This document shows positions 9,801 to 19,498 of a DNA stretch of 64,000 nt, in pieces. The translations under genes were made by a program, and so were the position numbers. Location of the stretch: the NCBI RefSeq assembly GCF_001610835.1, contig NZ_CP011270.1:7520001-7584000 (forward strand). The letters run 5' to 3'. The notes beneath the pieces were generated by a model. It worked only from the letters and a program-made list of their open reading frames with translations, did no database searches and had not been told where the DNA came from. Positions within the stretch are counted from its first letter, which is position 1, and every line of letters begins with the position of its first letter. The stretch comes from Planctomyces sp. SH-PL14. Lineage in GTDB: Bacteria; Planctomycetota; Planctomycetia; Planctomycetales; Planctomycetaceae.

Positions 9801-11252
9801 TCAGGCCGCCTGTTTCTTCTTCTTCGGCTTCTTCCGGGCCGGAGGCTCGGTCGAGTCGCTGGCCGTCTTCCGCTCGGGCATTGGGGCGGCAACCTCCGCG
9901 CGCCAGGCCTTGAGCTTGGCGAGGAGCTGCGCCGCCTTCTCCGGCTGGCTTTCGGCGAGGTTCTTCGACTCGCCCAGGTCGTCGCGGAGGTTGTAGAGCT
10001 CCAGGCGGCCGTCCTCGAGGAACTCCATCAGCTTCCAGTCCCCTTCGTGAATCAGGGTCACGGGCGTCGTCCGCCAGAATCCGGGGCCGGCGCCGAGGTA
10101 ACCGGGGAAGTGCTGATAGATCGCCTCCCGCTTCAGCCGTGCGGACGAGTCCTTGAGAACGGGAACCAGGCTCTCGCCGTCGAGCTTCTGCTCCGGGGCG
10201 GGAGCGCCTCCGATGGCGAGGAGCGTCGGGAACAGGTCGACGTGGATCGTCGGGACATCGACCGACGTTCCGGCGGTGACGACCCCCGGCCAGCGGACGA
10301 TGAACGGGACCCGCGTTCCCCCTTCGTACAGGCTTCCCTTGCCGCTGCGAAGCGGGGCGTTGTCGGTGATCTCCCCCGCCCCCTTCTTGATCCCTTCGCG
10401 GCTGTAGCCGCCGACGCCGCCGTTGTCCGTGGCGAAGATCACGACCGTGTTGTCCGCCAGCTTCAGGTCCTCGAGCGACTTGAGGACGCGGCCGACGCTC
10501 TCGTCGACGCTGGCGATCATGGCGGCGTACGTCGGATCGTGATGCCCGCCGACGGGGGGCTTGTCCTTGAACTTGGCGATCAGCTCCGGTTTTGCCTGAT
10601 GCGGGGCGTGGACGCCGAAGTGCGGCAGGTAGAGGAAGAACGGCGCGTCCTTGTTCCGGCCGATGAAGTCGACCGCCTTGTCGGTCAGGAAGTCCGCCAG
10701 GTACTGCCCCTCGGGATACTCGGTCGGCGGGTTCGTCTTGAAGTCGAAGTGCTGTCCGGCGGAGACGATCGCCTCGTCGAAGCCGCGGCGGGCCGGGTGA
10801 TGCTCCCCCTTCTCGCTGAGATGCCACTTGCCGAACATCCCGGTCGCGTAGCCCGCGGTCTTGAGCTGCTGGGCGATCGTCTTCCGGTCGAGCGGCAGCG
10901 CCTGGACGTTCTCCACGGGAATCAGCGGCCGCTCGCTCGTGTCGAATCGGTCGGTCCCGCCAACGGTGTAGACGCCCGTCCGCGGGCCGTACTGACCGCT
11001 CATCAGCGCCGCACGGGTTGGCGTGCAGTTCTGGCAGTGATGGTGGTTCCGGAGCTTCACCCCCTGGGCCGCGAGGCGGTCGATGTTGGGGGTCTCGTAG
11101 TACCGGCTGCCGAAACAGGCGACGTCGGTATAGCCGAGGTCGTCGGCGAGGATGAAAACGATGTTCGGCTTCTGAGGATCAGCGGCCGGGAGAGGGCCAG
11201 CCGAGCTGACGGACACAAGGGCCGCGGCCAGCACAAGGAACGGGCGAATCAA
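9801..11252 (-). CDS. Type I sulfatase (secreted arylsulfatase family)
   Basis: A sulfatase of about 483 residues with a signal peptide (IRPFLVLAAALVSVSSAGPLPA). PNIVFILADDLGYTD holds the metal-binding aspartates. The formylglycine motif is CTPTRAALMSG, so the catalytic cysteine is present and needs a formylglycine-generating enzyme. GKWHLSEKG and FATDNGG are further active-site blocks. The family removes sulfate esters from polysaccharides or other substrates. I place the start at a TTG with a good AGGAG ribosome binding site seven bases upstream; a GTG 36 bases further upstream is also open. The lysine-rich C-terminus (KKPKKKKQAA) is an unstructured tail. The gene follows a yezD-like gene and a DUF1501 gene on the same strand. 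Confidence 0.9.
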   Translation of the reverse strand: MIRPFLVLAAALVSVSSAGPLPAADPQKPNIVFILADDLGYTDVACFGSRYYETPNIDRLAAQGVKLRNHHHCQNCTPTRAALMSGQYGPRTGVYTVGGTDRFDTSERPLIPVENVQALPLDRKTIAQQLKTAGYATGMFGKWHLSEKGEHHPARRGFDEAIVSAGQHFDFKTNPPTEYPEGQYLADFLTDKAVDFIGRNKDAPFFLYLPHFGVHAPHQAKPELIAKFKDKPPVGGHHDPTYAAMIASVDESVGRVLKSLEDLKLADNTVVIFATDNGGVGGYSREGIKKGAGEITDNAPLRSGKGSLYEGGTRVPFIVRWPGVVTAGTSVDVPTIHVDLFPTLLAIGGAPAPEQKLDGESLVPVLKDSSARLKREAIYQHFPGYLGAGPGFWRTTPVTLIHEGDWKLMEFLEDGRLELYNLRDDLGESKNLAESQPEKAAQLLAKLKAWRAEVAAPMPERKTASDSTEPPARKKPKKKKQAA

Positions 11253-11438
11253 GCGGATCTCCTGGGCAGGATGACAAGTTCGCAGCACGGCGCTGCCGCC
11301 GTGCTGACATTAGAGCATCCTGCTCATCGGAGTGCTCGCGGCGACGCTCGATCCTCGAGCGCCGGCGGCCGCGGCAAATGACATCAATTCGAATCAATCC
11401 CCGTTCGTCTCATCGAGGAACGGGGTCTCTGGTGGACG

Positions 11439-11636
11439 CTATCCGTTCTTCGGCGCGCGATACGGCCGGGACTTGTGGACCCGTTCGATCCGTTCGACCC
11501 GGCCGTCCTGGACGACGACGATCACTTCCCCGAAGCGAACCCCCCGCAGGGCGTCCGAAACGAGGCTCAGAATTGCGGCGTCATCGTCCTGACGTTCCGG
11601 CGAGTCGCGGTCGGCCGCGGCGGCGAAGGATGACAT
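11439..11636 (-). CDS. YezD family small protein (DUF2292)
   Basis: A 65-residue protein. Residues of about 20-55 (LVSDALRGVRFGEVIVVVQDGRVERIERVHKSR) match the core of the YezD/DUF2292 family. The second family member in the window, at 31.3 kb in the sulfur block, has the parallel core LLEALRGIRYGQVLLIVQDGKVVQIDRTEK. The family has no established biochemical function but is often seen beside sulfur assimilation genes. Here it sits between a DUF1501 gene and a sulfatase gene on the same strand, a second sulfur-related context. The frame is open upstream into the DUF1501 gene; the MSSFAAAADR start is the first ATG outside it. Confidence 0.8.
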   Translation of the reverse strand: MSSFAAAADRDSPERQDDDAAILSLVSDALRGVRFGEVIVVVQDGRVERIERVHKSRPYRAPKNG

Positions 11637-11691
11637 GGAAAGGACCTCGGGGCGTCGCGGCGGCGGGGGGCGGGGCATCGGGACCTGCCGC

Positions 11692-13065
11692 TCAGGCAAA
11701 GATCTCCCGGACCACGCTTCCGGCCACGTCGGTCAGGCGGAAGTCGCGTCCGGCGTAGTTGTAGGTCAGCATCTCGTGGTCCAGCCCCATGAGGGCCAGG
11801 AGCGTGGCGTGCAGGTCCATGGTGTGCATCCGGCCTTCGACGGCGTGAATCCCGTACTCGTCGGTCGCGCCGTACGAGAACCCTTTCTTCAAACCCGCGC
11901 CGGCGAGCCACATCGAGTAGCCCGTGATGTTGTGGTCGCGACCGTCCTCCCCCTGAGCGGTCGGCAGCCGGCCGAACTCGCTGCCGAACAGAACGAGCGT
12001 ATCTTCGAGGAGTCCCCGCTGCTCAAGGTCCGTCAGGAGCGCGGCGGTCGGCTGATCGGTCGCCGCCGAATTGTTGATCAGTCCCTTGTGGAGGTTGTTG
12101 TGGTGGTCCCAGCCCCCCTGCCGGATCTGGACGAACCGCACCCCCGCCTCGCTCAGCCGGCGTGCGATGAGGCACTGCCGGGCAAAGCTCCCGGCTGGGC
12201 CGGGTTTCACGCCGTAAGCGTCCTGAACGTGCTGCGGTTCGTTTGAGATGTCGAGCAAATCGGGGACCTTCCCCTGCATCTTGAAGGCCAGCTCATAGGA
12301 GGAGATGACCCCCTCCAGGCTGTCCGGCGCGCCGGGTTTGGCGAGGAGGTCGCGGTTCATCGACTGGACGAGATCGATCTGCTTCCGCTGCAGCGACGTG
12401 ACCTGCTGGGCCTTCAGGTTCTGGAGGAACCCGGTGTCGTCGATCCGGGTCCCCTGGTAGTGGGCCGGAAGGAACGCGCTCCCGTAGTTGACCGCGCCGC
12501 CGAAGTTCGGCGAAGGATTGACGGTGACGTAGCCCGGGAGGTCCTGGTTCTCCGTCCCCAGACCATACAGCAGCCACGCTCCCATCGACGGTCGGACGAG
12601 GGTCGCGTTGGCGGCCCCGGTGTGGAGCTGCATCACCGCCTGCGGGTGGGCCGGGGTGTCGGTGTGCAGGCCGCGGATGAAGCACAGCTTGTCGACGTGT
12701 TTGGCCACGTTCGGATAGAGCTCGGAAACCCACGTCCCCGTCTGGCCATGCTGGGCGAACTGGAACTTCGAGGCGACGAACTTGCCGCCGCCGAGCCCCG
12801 GCTTGCCGTCGCTCTCCTGGAGCTTGGCCTTGTACTCGAAGGTGTCGACCCCCGACATCGCCCCTTCCATGAAGACGAAGATGATCCGCTTGGCCTTCGC
12901 CGGAATCTGCTGCGGCTTCGGCGCCAGCGGTCCGACCTTGGGGGCCTCCTGGCTTCCGCGGGCGTTTTTCGCCTGCAGCCCCAGCATTCCAGCGAGGGCG
13001 AGATAACCAAACCCACCCCCCGCGGTGCGGAGAGCGGAACGACGGCTGACGAGTGTGGGAATCAT
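11692..13065 (-). CDS. DUF1501 domain-containing secreted protein
   Basis: A 457-residue protein with a twin-arginine signal (SRRSALRTAGGGFGYLALAGML). Family features are RIIFVFMEGAMSGVDTFEYK, LCFIRGLHTDTPAHPQAV, VRFVQIRQGGWDHHNNLHKG and LVLFGSEFGRLPTAQGEDGRDHN. DUF1501 proteins adopt an alkaline-phosphatase/sulfatase-like fold and are greatly expanded in planctomycetes, usually next to DUF1549/DUF1553 proteins, as here (that gene lies directly upstream on the same strand). Substrates are unknown. The two genes are separated by about 190 bases that include a 22-base dispersed repeat. Confidence 0.9.
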   Translation of the reverse strand: MIPTLVSRRSALRTAGGGFGYLALAGMLGLQAKNARGSQEAPKVGPLAPKPQQIPAKAKRIIFVFMEGAMSGVDTFEYKAKLQESDGKPGLGGGKFVASKFQFAQHGQTGTWVSELYPNVAKHVDKLCFIRGLHTDTPAHPQAVMQLHTGAANATLVRPSMGAWLLYGLGTENQDLPGYVTVNPSPNFGGAVNYGSAFLPAHYQGTRIDDTGFLQNLKAQQVTSLQRKQIDLVQSMNRDLLAKPGAPDSLEGVISSYELAFKMQGKVPDLLDISNEPQHVQDAYGVKPGPAGSFARQCLIARRLSEAGVRFVQIRQGGWDHHNNLHKGLINNSAATDQPTAALLTDLEQRGLLEDTLVLFGSEFGRLPTAQGEDGRDHNITGYSMWLAGAGLKKGFSYGATDEYGIHAVEGRMHTMDLHATLLALMGLDHEMLTYNYAGRDFRLTDVAGSVVREIFA

Positions 13066-13163
13066 GATGCGTGGGGAGGTGTTGGGTGTTAGGTATCAGG
13101 GGCTAGGTTTTGTTCGAAAGCCGACTTCGGCGGCGATGGGCGGACACTCGATTTCCCGCTCCG

Positions 13164-13185
13164 TCCCTCGCTGGCGCTTCGGGCT
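13164..13185 (-). repeat. 22-base dispersed palindromic-type repeat, copy 1
   Basis: On the minus strand this reads AGCCCGAAGCGCCAGCGAGG plus two more bases. An exact copy lies on the plus strand between the two encapsulin genes (33798-33819). It lies in the gap between the DUF1501 and DUF1549/1553 genes. I recall similar elements in other planctomycete intergenic regions. Confidence 0.7.
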
Positions 13186-13255
13186 AGTGTGGATAGTGCC
13201 CAGGTGCCAGCGCGGTCTTGTTGGCTGAAAACTGACGACGGAAAACGGACAACTC

Positions 13256-15904
13256 TCACTGCACATATTGGAACTCGCCCGAGCCCAGCAGGGCCTGGAC
13301 GAAGCTGGCCCAGGCGGCGGTGCGGGCATCCCCGGGCTGGATCGCTTCCTCGTCGGGAACGAGGGCTCGCGGATCGAGGTCGTTCTGATCAACTGTCGTG
13401 GGCTCTTCGGCAGCCCCCGGTTTCGAGGAGGTCGTGACCGCTTCCGGGGGTGCGGGAGGAACCGCGACGGCGTCCGCAGCCTTCGGGAAGGTGCTGCCGA
13501 GGAGCGTTTCCGCCTCCGCCGCGAACTCCGTGAGGTACTGCTCGGCCCGCACGCGTTCGTCCGACGTCGGCTCGCGTCCCAGGGCCAGCAGGTACGCCTG
13601 GTCGATCCGCTCCCCTTCCTGGCCGGGGCTCGACAAGAGCCGCTCGGCGAACGTGAGGGACTGCCGCCGCACGAACTGGTCGTTCAGGAGATAGAGAGCC
13701 TGCGTCGCCACCGTCGTGACGTCGCGGCTGCCGGTGACCATCCCCTGCTCTGCGAAGTCGAAGACTTCGAGCGACCGCGGAACCAGCGTCCGGAGGAGCG
13801 GCAGGTAGACGCTCCGGGACTTGCTGGCGCGGGAGTAGGTGTCGAGCCCCCGGGCCTGCGGGCCGTTGTTCGGCAGCTCGATGACGTGGAACGACTTCGA
13901 AGGGGAATCCTCGGGGGCCGTCCGGTCGAGCTGGTTGGCCGCGACGAGGGCCGCGTCCCGCAGCTCTTCGGCGGTCAGCCGGCGGGGGCTATGCCGCCAG
14001 AGCAGACGGTTGGCAGGATCCTTGGCGAGGTGCGCCTCGGTGGCATGTCCGCTGAGGCCGTAAGCCCGCGTCAGAACGAGCGTCCGGACGAGCCTTTTCA
14101 GGGACCAACCTTCGCTCTGGAAGCGGACGACCAGGTGGTCGAGCAGTTCCGGATGCGACGGGAGATCGCCGTTGACGCCGAAGTTATCGACCGTCGAGAC
14201 GAGCCCCTTCCCGAACAGGTGCTGCCAGACCCGGTTCACCACCACGCGGGAGGTGAGCGGGTTGTCGGAGCGGGTCATCCATTCGGCGAGTTGCAGGCGG
14301 CCGCTCTGGTCGGCGGGGATCGTCGGGGCGTTCGGGAGCGTGAGCAGGCTCGGGTAACCGCGGGGGGCGACCGGGCCGAGCTTCTCCGCTTCGCCGCGGA
14401 TCCGGATCTCGGTGTCGGCGATCGTCTGGCTGTCGCGGACGCCGAGCGCCACGTCCCCGGTCACGGCCGGATCGGTGAAGGCGACGACTTCGGCCTGGAG
14501 GCGGTTCCACTTCTGGCGGGCGACCTGCTGCATCGGGCGACCGTCCGGTCCCGGCTTTCGTCCTTCGCCGCTGTCCCGCAGCTTCACGAACTCCAGCCGG
14601 GCCTCTTCCGCTTTGGCCTTCGCCGCTTCGATCTTCGCTTCGACCTCGGGAGTCAGGTCCTGCTTCCGGCCGGAGACGACGAGGAGCAGGCTCGTGTCGT
14701 AGTAGGCGAGCCCCGAGCCCCCCATCTGGTTCCGCAACCCGGCGCACAGGTCGGAGCTCGTGAACATCCCCGCCAGGGCGTAGTAGTCCGCCGTCGGGAT
14801 CGGGTCGAACTTGTGGTCGTGGCAGCGGGCGCAGCTCGCCGTCAGCCCCAGGATCGACCGGCTCACGGTATCGATCTGCTCATCGACGTTGTCCATGACG
14901 AACCGGACCTTGAACCGCTGGTTGACGTCCTTGACCCCGAGGGCCAGGAAGCCGGTGGCGATGAGTTGCTCCCGCCGCTGCTCTTCGGAGGTGTGCGGGA
15001 GAAGGTCGCCGGCGATCTGCTCGCGGACGAACTGGTCGTACGGCTTGTCCTTCTGGAACGCCTCGATGACGTAATCGCGGTACTTCCAGGCCTGCGGATA
15101 TGGGAGGTTGCGGGCCGACCCGGTCGATTCCCCGTAGCGGGCGACGTCGAGCCAGTGCCGTCCCCAGTGCTCGCCGTACGCCTTCGAGGCGAGCAGCCGG
15201 TCGACGACCGTTTCGAGGGCCTTGTCCGAGGTATCGCCGAGGAACGCCGAGATCTCCTCCGGCGAGGGGGGCAGGCCGGTGAGGTCGAACGTCACGCGGC
15301 GGAGGAGCGTCACCTTGTCGGAGTCGCGGACCGGCGGGAGGTCATTCTTTTCGAGCGTCGCCAGGACGAAGCGGTCGATGGCGTCGCGCGGCCAAGCCGC
15401 ATCGCGAATCTCCGGGACGGCCGGCTTCGTCAGCGGCTGCCAGGCCCAGTGATTCGCCTTGAGCTGCTCGTAGTCGGCCGGGGCCTTCTTGAGTTCGTCC
15501 GGGATCTCCAGGGCCGGCCAGGCGGCGCCGTCGGCGATCCATTGGGTGAGGATCGCGATCTCCTCCTCCGGGAGCTTGTAGTCGGGCGGCATCTTGAGCT
15601 TGCCGTCCGTGTGCGCGACCGCCTTGAGGATCAGGCTCTCCTCGGGCTTGCCGGGGACGATTCCTTTGCCGCGGCCGCCGCCGGTGATCAGCCCGTTGCG
15701 GTCGTCGACCCGTAGCCCGCCGGCCGCCTTGTTGTCCGCCGAGTGGCAGTTGTAGCAGTTGTTGACCAGCAGCGGCCGGACCTTCTTCTCGAAGAACTCG
15801 ACCTTGGCGGGATCGTGCGGATCGTCCGCGGCGGCCAGGGTCGTCGAAAGCGACGCGCCCCAGGCGAGGGACAGAGCGGCGAAGGCGTAGCGGGAGAATG
15901 ACAT
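13256..15904 (-). CDS. DUF1549/DUF1553 (PSD1-type) secreted c-type-cytochrome-like protein
   Basis: An 882-residue protein with a signal peptide (SFSRYAFAALSLAWGASLSTTLAA). The N-terminal planctomycete cytochrome-C domain has a CYNCH heme-type motif (CxxCH) in VRPLLVNNCYNCHSADN, followed by GGLRVDDRNGLITGG. DUF1549 follows (YGEHWGRHWLDVARYGES), then a second cysteine pair in ASCARCHDHKFDPIPTADYY. DUF1553 occupies the C-terminal part (NPLTSRVVVNRVWQHLFGKGLV). These proteins are planctomycete hallmarks, normally paired with DUF1501 as here, and are thought to act in the periplasm, perhaps in polysaccharide breakdown. No activity is proven. The internal ATG before the signal peptide is chosen over an upstream one. 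Confidence 0.92.
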   Translation of the reverse strand: MSFSRYAFAALSLAWGASLSTTLAAADDPHDPAKVEFFEKKVRPLLVNNCYNCHSADNKAAGGLRVDDRNGLITGGGRGKGIVPGKPEESLILKAVAHTDGKLKMPPDYKLPEEEIAILTQWIADGAAWPALEIPDELKKAPADYEQLKANHWAWQPLTKPAVPEIRDAAWPRDAIDRFVLATLEKNDLPPVRDSDKVTLLRRVTFDLTGLPPSPEEISAFLGDTSDKALETVVDRLLASKAYGEHWGRHWLDVARYGESTGSARNLPYPQAWKYRDYVIEAFQKDKPYDQFVREQIAGDLLPHTSEEQRREQLIATGFLALGVKDVNQRFKVRFVMDNVDEQIDTVSRSILGLTASCARCHDHKFDPIPTADYYALAGMFTSSDLCAGLRNQMGGSGLAYYDTSLLLVVSGRKQDLTPEVEAKIEAAKAKAEEARLEFVKLRDSGEGRKPGPDGRPMQQVARQKWNRLQAEVVAFTDPAVTGDVALGVRDSQTIADTEIRIRGEAEKLGPVAPRGYPSLLTLPNAPTIPADQSGRLQLAEWMTRSDNPLTSRVVVNRVWQHLFGKGLVSTVDNFGVNGDLPSHPELLDHLVVRFQSEGWSLKRLVRTLVLTRAYGLSGHATEAHLAKDPANRLLWRHSPRRLTAEELRDAALVAANQLDRTAPEDSPSKSFHVIELPNNGPQARGLDTYSRASKSRSVYLPLLRTLVPRSLEVFDFAEQGMVTGSRDVTTVATQALYLLNDQFVRRQSLTFAERLLSSPGQEGERIDQAYLLALGREPTSDERVRAEQYLTEFAAEAETLLGSTFPKAADAVAVPPAPPEAVTTSSKPGAAEEPTTVDQNDLDPRALVPDEEAIQPGDARTAAWASFVQALLGSGEFQYVQ

Positions 15905-16063
15905 GATGTCGTCCAGGTGCGTCAAAGCGAGCTGATCGTGGGAGCTATCCAGGAAGTGGGCGGAGCAAAAAGCCCGGGGCGGCGGGCCGAATAAAGTTGT
16001 CCACAAAGGCCGGCCCGTCGCGGGAGTGACGGAGCGCGGGCCGGCCTCTGGACCAAAGGGGTT

Positions 16064-17464
16064 TCAGGTCGCGGGAGCTTCGGCCGCTTTCTTGCGGTTC
16101 CGCGGCTGGGCTCCCGGCTGCCGGTTGGGATTCGCGTTGACGCCGGCTCCCCGCCACTTCGGCTGGGCCAGCGTCGCGTTCCATTCGTTCCAGGCCGTCT
16201 GCAGTTCCTGGAACTTCGCCGGCTCGGCGGACGAAAGGTCGGTCTTCTCCCCGATGTCGGCCTTGAGGTTGAAGAGCTGCGGGGCGTCGATTCCGGTCGC
16301 CTTCACCAGCTTCCAGTCCCCCTGGCGGATCGCGGTCTGCGGACCGAACCGCCAGTACAGCCGCTCATGCGGCGCTCCCTGTGATTCCCCTTTGAGGAAC
16401 GGCAGGAGGTTGACGCCGTCGAGGTTCTTGTCGGTCACCGGATGGCCGATGGCGGCGAGCGCGGTCGGCAGGACGTCGAGCTGGATCACCGGCTGGTGGA
16501 ACTCGCCGCCGGCCGGAATCGCGGCGGGCCACTTCAGGACGAAGGGAACGCGAATTCCCCCTTCCCAGGTCTGGGCCTTCTGGCCGCGGAGCGAGCCGTT
16601 CGTCGAGCCGTTCGCCTCGGGGCCGCCGTTGTCGCTGATGAAGACGACGAGCGTGTTCTGGTCGAGCTTCTCGCTCTTGAGTTTGCCGAGGATGGTTCCG
16701 ATGGCGTCGTCCATCGCGGTCAGCATGCCGGCGTAGGTCCGGCGGCGTTCGTTGGAGATCTCCTTGAACCGCTCCAGGTGTTCGGCCTTGGCGTGTTGCG
16801 GATTGTGGACCGCGTTGAACGTCACCTGCAGGTAGAACGGGTCCGCCTTGTGACGGTCGATGTAGGCGACCGCTTCTTTACCGAACGCATCCGTCAGGTA
16901 TTCCGGGTCCTGGACCGTCTCGGTCCCCCGCAGGATCGGGTTGTTCTGCGGGCTCCCCGGGAAGTACGGATGCGCGCCGCCGAGGAAGCCGTAGAACTCC
17001 TCGAAGCCCCGCTGCTGCGGATGGAACTCGGGGAGGTTCCCGAGGTGCCACTTGCCGACGAGGCCGGTCTTGTAACCCGCCGCGCGGAAGCGGTCGGCGA
17101 TCGTTATTTCTTCGACCGGCAGGCCGATCTTCTGGGCCGCATCGGGAGCCGGGCCGGGGTTGAACTCATGGCCGAACCGCTGCTGGTAGCGTCCGGTGAG
17201 AAGCCCTGCCCGGGTGGGGCTGCAGACCGGGCAGGAGATGTAGCCGGAGGTGCACTTCACGCCGTCGGCGGCGAGCCGGTCGAGGTTGGGGGTCGGGATC
17301 TCTTTCCCCCCCTGGAACCCGAGGTCGCCGTACCCGAGATCGTCGGCGACGATCACGAGGACGTTGGGCTTTGCGGGCGCGTCGGCCGCCGGTGCTTCGC
17401 CCCCCCACAGACTGGCTGCGGCCGTGACGGCGGCCGCGGTCCTGAAGAAAACTGACTTGAGCAT
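16064..17464 (-). CDS. Type I sulfatase (secreted arylsulfatase family)
   Basis: A 466-residue sulfatase with a signal peptide (SVFFRTAAAVTAAASLWGGEAPAA). PNVLVIVADDLGYGD holds the metal ligands. The formylglycine motif is CSPTRAGLLTGRY, with the catalytic cysteine present. GKWHLGNLPEF and FISDNGGPEANGS are further active-site blocks. It is a diverged paralogue of the sulfatase at 9.8 kb. The DUF1549/1553 and DUF1501 genes follow on the same strand and a small lipoprotein gene lies after them in the opposite direction of reading, so the block looks like a secreted degradation set. The natural substrate cannot be read from the sequence. Confidence 0.92.
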   Translation of the reverse strand: MLKSVFFRTAAAVTAAASLWGGEAPAADAPAKPNVLVIVADDLGYGDLGFQGGKEIPTPNLDRLAADGVKCTSGYISCPVCSPTRAGLLTGRYQQRFGHEFNPGPAPDAAQKIGLPVEEITIADRFRAAGYKTGLVGKWHLGNLPEFHPQQRGFEEFYGFLGGAHPYFPGSPQNNPILRGTETVQDPEYLTDAFGKEAVAYIDRHKADPFYLQVTFNAVHNPQHAKAEHLERFKEISNERRRTYAGMLTAMDDAIGTILGKLKSEKLDQNTLVVFISDNGGPEANGSTNGSLRGQKAQTWEGGIRVPFVLKWPAAIPAGGEFHQPVIQLDVLPTALAAIGHPVTDKNLDGVNLLPFLKGESQGAPHERLYWRFGPQTAIRQGDWKLVKATGIDAPQLFNLKADIGEKTDLSSAEPAKFQELQTAWNEWNATLAQPKWRGAGVNANPNRQPGAQPRNRKKAAEAPAT

Positions 17465-17535
17465 GTTCTGACTCCCCCTCCGGATGAACGTTGTGCGACG
17501 AGGCCCGCCTCTTCACCAATGCGCGAGCGGACCGG

Positions 17536-17991
17536 TTACTTCTTCCTGGCCGATCCCTTCGATTCCAGGGCAATCTCGAAGCGATTCCCTTCGGGTTTGA
17601 CGTCGAACTTCAGCTCCGACTTCGCGTGGTACCGCTCGGGGAGCTTCTCCTCGACGACCGTCTCCTTGCCGTCGTCCGCGGTCGCGATCCGGGCCGTCGT
17701 GATCCGGACGGTGTGCGAACCCGGCAGAGCCCCCGTGCTGGCCCGGTTGAACGCGAGCTGAAACGTGCCGTCCGTGCCGGTGTCGGCAATGGAGGGGGAG
17801 GCCTTTTCCCCCGAGGGCTGAAAGACGACGTGAGCGTCGGGGAGCGGCTGTCCGTCCAGCGTGACTACGCCGGAGACGGGGGCGAGCTGCGGCCCTTTGG
17901 GACCGCCGCCGCAGCCGGCGAACGCCATCGATAGGGCGGCCACCGCGGTCGGAACTCGGAAAACGGAAAGGGATCTCATGACCGATGTCAT
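17536..17991 (-). CDS. Carboxypeptidase-regulatory-like lipoprotein
   Basis: A 151-residue lipoprotein with a lipobox (ALSMAFAGC, cysteine near residue 27). The single beta-sandwich domain has the pattern VSGVVTLDGQPLPDAHVVFQP, ADTGTDGTFQLAF, GALPGSHTVRI, typical of carboxypeptidase-regulatory-like domains. Planctomycetes carry many such lipoproteins, commonly next to DUF1559 genes; here a DUF1559 gene lies upstream, separated by repeat copy 2. A second ATG four codons in is an equally possible start. A structural or surface-binding role is likely, but no ligand is known. Confidence 0.75.
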   Translation of the reverse strand: MTSVMRSLSVFRVPTAVAALSMAFAGCGGGPKGPQLAPVSGVVTLDGQPLPDAHVVFQPSGEKASPSIADTGTDGTFQLAFNRASTGALPGSHTVRITTARIATADDGKETVVEEKLPERYHAKSELKFDVKPEGNRFEIALESKGSARKK

Positions 17992-18127
17992 CCTGCTGTC
18001 GCTTCGAGGCGGACCCGGAGTCTGCCCCGGCGGCGGCTCCTGCCGGGAACCGCCGCACGGGGCATCCGCCGCCAGCGCGTTGTTTCGTTCTTGGTCGTTA
18101 AAGTGGGCCTCGCAGGCCTCAAACCGC

Positions 18128-18456
18128 GTCCTTGCCGGCTGAGCGTCGTTCGCTCAAACCCAACTTTCGACGGCCGCTGGGGTCAAGGGGGTCTCACCCC
18201 CTTGCCGCCGGAGGTCTCTTCCATGAGGAACCGTTGGACACAACGGATGTCCCCTTTGTGGGACCGACGTTGAGGACTCCCTCAATCCACACCGCTCGCT
18301 TTGCAATCCCCGCGGGTTGGTGAGGGGGCATCCGGTACGTTGTCCGCGCTTGGACACGAGCTCCTTCAGACATCTCTCGACGGCCAGGCCTCCGGCGGGC
18401 AAAGGGGCGTTGCCCCTCTGCACTCCCCACCAGGGGTTCCCCCTGGACCCCGGTTG
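18128..18456. repeat. Structured intergenic repeat, copy 2 of 5
   Basis: About 330 bases including the 5' shoulder (CTTGCCGG...CTCAAACCCA). It contains a perfect CAAGGGGG / CCCCCTTG stem with a five-base loop, a TGTCC/GGACA hairpin, a GGGGC/GCCCC hairpin and a final CCAGGGG/CCCCTGG stem. It ends about 22 bases from the stop codon of the adjacent minus-strand DUF1559 gene and fills most of the 490-base gap to the lipoprotein gene. Nothing else is visible in the gap. Confidence 0.88.
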
Positions 18457-18477
18457 GAGGGAACGTGAGGGCGCTTC

Positions 18478-19458
18478 TCAGAATTCACCGACCGGCTGAC
18501 CGTCGTTGCGGCGGATCAGCCGGTTGTAAACCCCCAACGTCGGCAGCAGCGGATCACGCAGCGGCAGGTTCTCGTTGGTCGCGTCCTGGCTGTACTGAAT
18601 GGTGTCCGCCAAAAAGCCCACGTGGCCATCGGCAAACACGAAGTGCACCCCGCCGACGTGCGGCGAACTGAACACAAAGTCCCCCGCCCCGGTCGGATCA
18701 TTCAACTTGCGGGACGACGTCCCGGCGATCTGCGGCATCCCCGCATTGGCCAGTCCCTGGTAGTTGCGGGTTCCAACCCACAGGCCCGCCCAGTCGTCCC
18801 AACGTCGTTCGCCAATCAGGAGGGTATTGCTCGTTCCGTCCCGGACATCGGCAGTTCGGACCCGGCTGCTCCCCCACATCACCCCCCAGGGATCCTGCCG
18901 GCCATTGATCCAGTTCTGCGAGTTCTTCGCGATCGTTCCCATGTTCGCGACATAGTTCGACGTCCCCGAGGGGGTGTTTCCGTACGGGGCGTTCGAGAAC
19001 CGCCGCTTCGTGTTCGTCTCCTCCGCGTCGTCCGACGGGCAGCGATAGGTCGGGATCGACTTCTGAACGAGCGGCCGGGAGGTGGCGTCCTGGAGCAGGA
19101 CATGCAGTTCCCGTCCGGCGACGTTGAGCTGGTTGTAGAGCGGACCCTGGTCGATCTGCGGGAGGAGGAACGCCCCCCAGGCGTAGGCCGCCTGGTCGGT
19201 CGCCGAGTGGACCGGAGCGGTGTCCCATCCGGAGAAGACACACAGCGGCGGGAACGTGCCGAACTGCTCGTGGTAGCTGTGGAGGCCGAGGCCGATCTGC
19301 TTGAGGTTGTTCCGACACTGCGACGCGCGGGCCGCCTCGCGGGCCTGCTGCACCGCCGGCAGCAGGAGGGCGACGAGGACGGCGATGATGGCAATCACCA
19401 CCAGGAGTTCGATCAGGGTGAATCCGCGTTTCGCACGTGTTCGGGACAGAGTGGCCAA
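18478..19458 (-). CDS. DUF1559 protein with prepilin-like N-terminus
   Basis: About 326 residues. The N-terminal prepilin cleavage/methylation motif and hydrophobic helix ([30 protein letters not shown]) are followed by the conserved [20 protein letters not shown]. The C-terminal H-x-DG motif lies in [19 protein letters not shown]. This is the standard DUF1559 architecture, which is expanded to dozens of copies in planctomycetes and resembles type II secretion pseudopilins; function is unproven. I prefer a TTG start preceded by GGAG at good spacing over the GTG 21 bases upstream. It pairs with the neighbouring carboxypeptidase-regulatory-like lipoprotein genes. Confidence 0.85.
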   Translation of the reverse strand: MATLSRTRAKRGFTLIELLVVIAIIAVLVALLLPAVQQAREAARASQCRNNLKQIGLGLHSYHEQFGTFPPLCVFSGWDTAPVHSATDQAAYAWGAFLLPQIDQGPLYNQLNVAGRELHVLLQDATSRPLVQKSIPTYRCPSDDAEETNTKRRFSNAPYGNTPSGTSNYVANMGTIAKNSQNWINGRQDPWGVMWGSSRVRTADVRDGTSNTLLIGERRWDDWAGLWVGTRNYQGLANAGMPQIAGTSSRKLNDPTGAGDFVFSSPHVGGVHFVFADGHVGFLADTIQYSQDATNENLPLRDPLLPTLGVYNRLIRRNDGQPVGEF

Positions 19459-19498
19459 GGGGAAAAACTCCAGTATCACTGTGAGGGGATGCGCCCCA

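Noticed and set aside
13268-15715. 815-codon plus-strand open frame opposite the DUF1549/1553 gene
   Set aside because: It is a by-product of GC-rich codon use on the other strand; it has no signal, domain or plausible start, while the minus-strand frame has clear motifs.
18154-18430. Small ORFs in the intergenic repeats (GSAEGQRPFARRRPGRREMSE type)
   Set aside because: They recur only because the DNA repeat recurs, in two overlapping frames, with hairpins across them and no typical start signals; an RNA or terminator role explains the conservation better. A translation test could change this.
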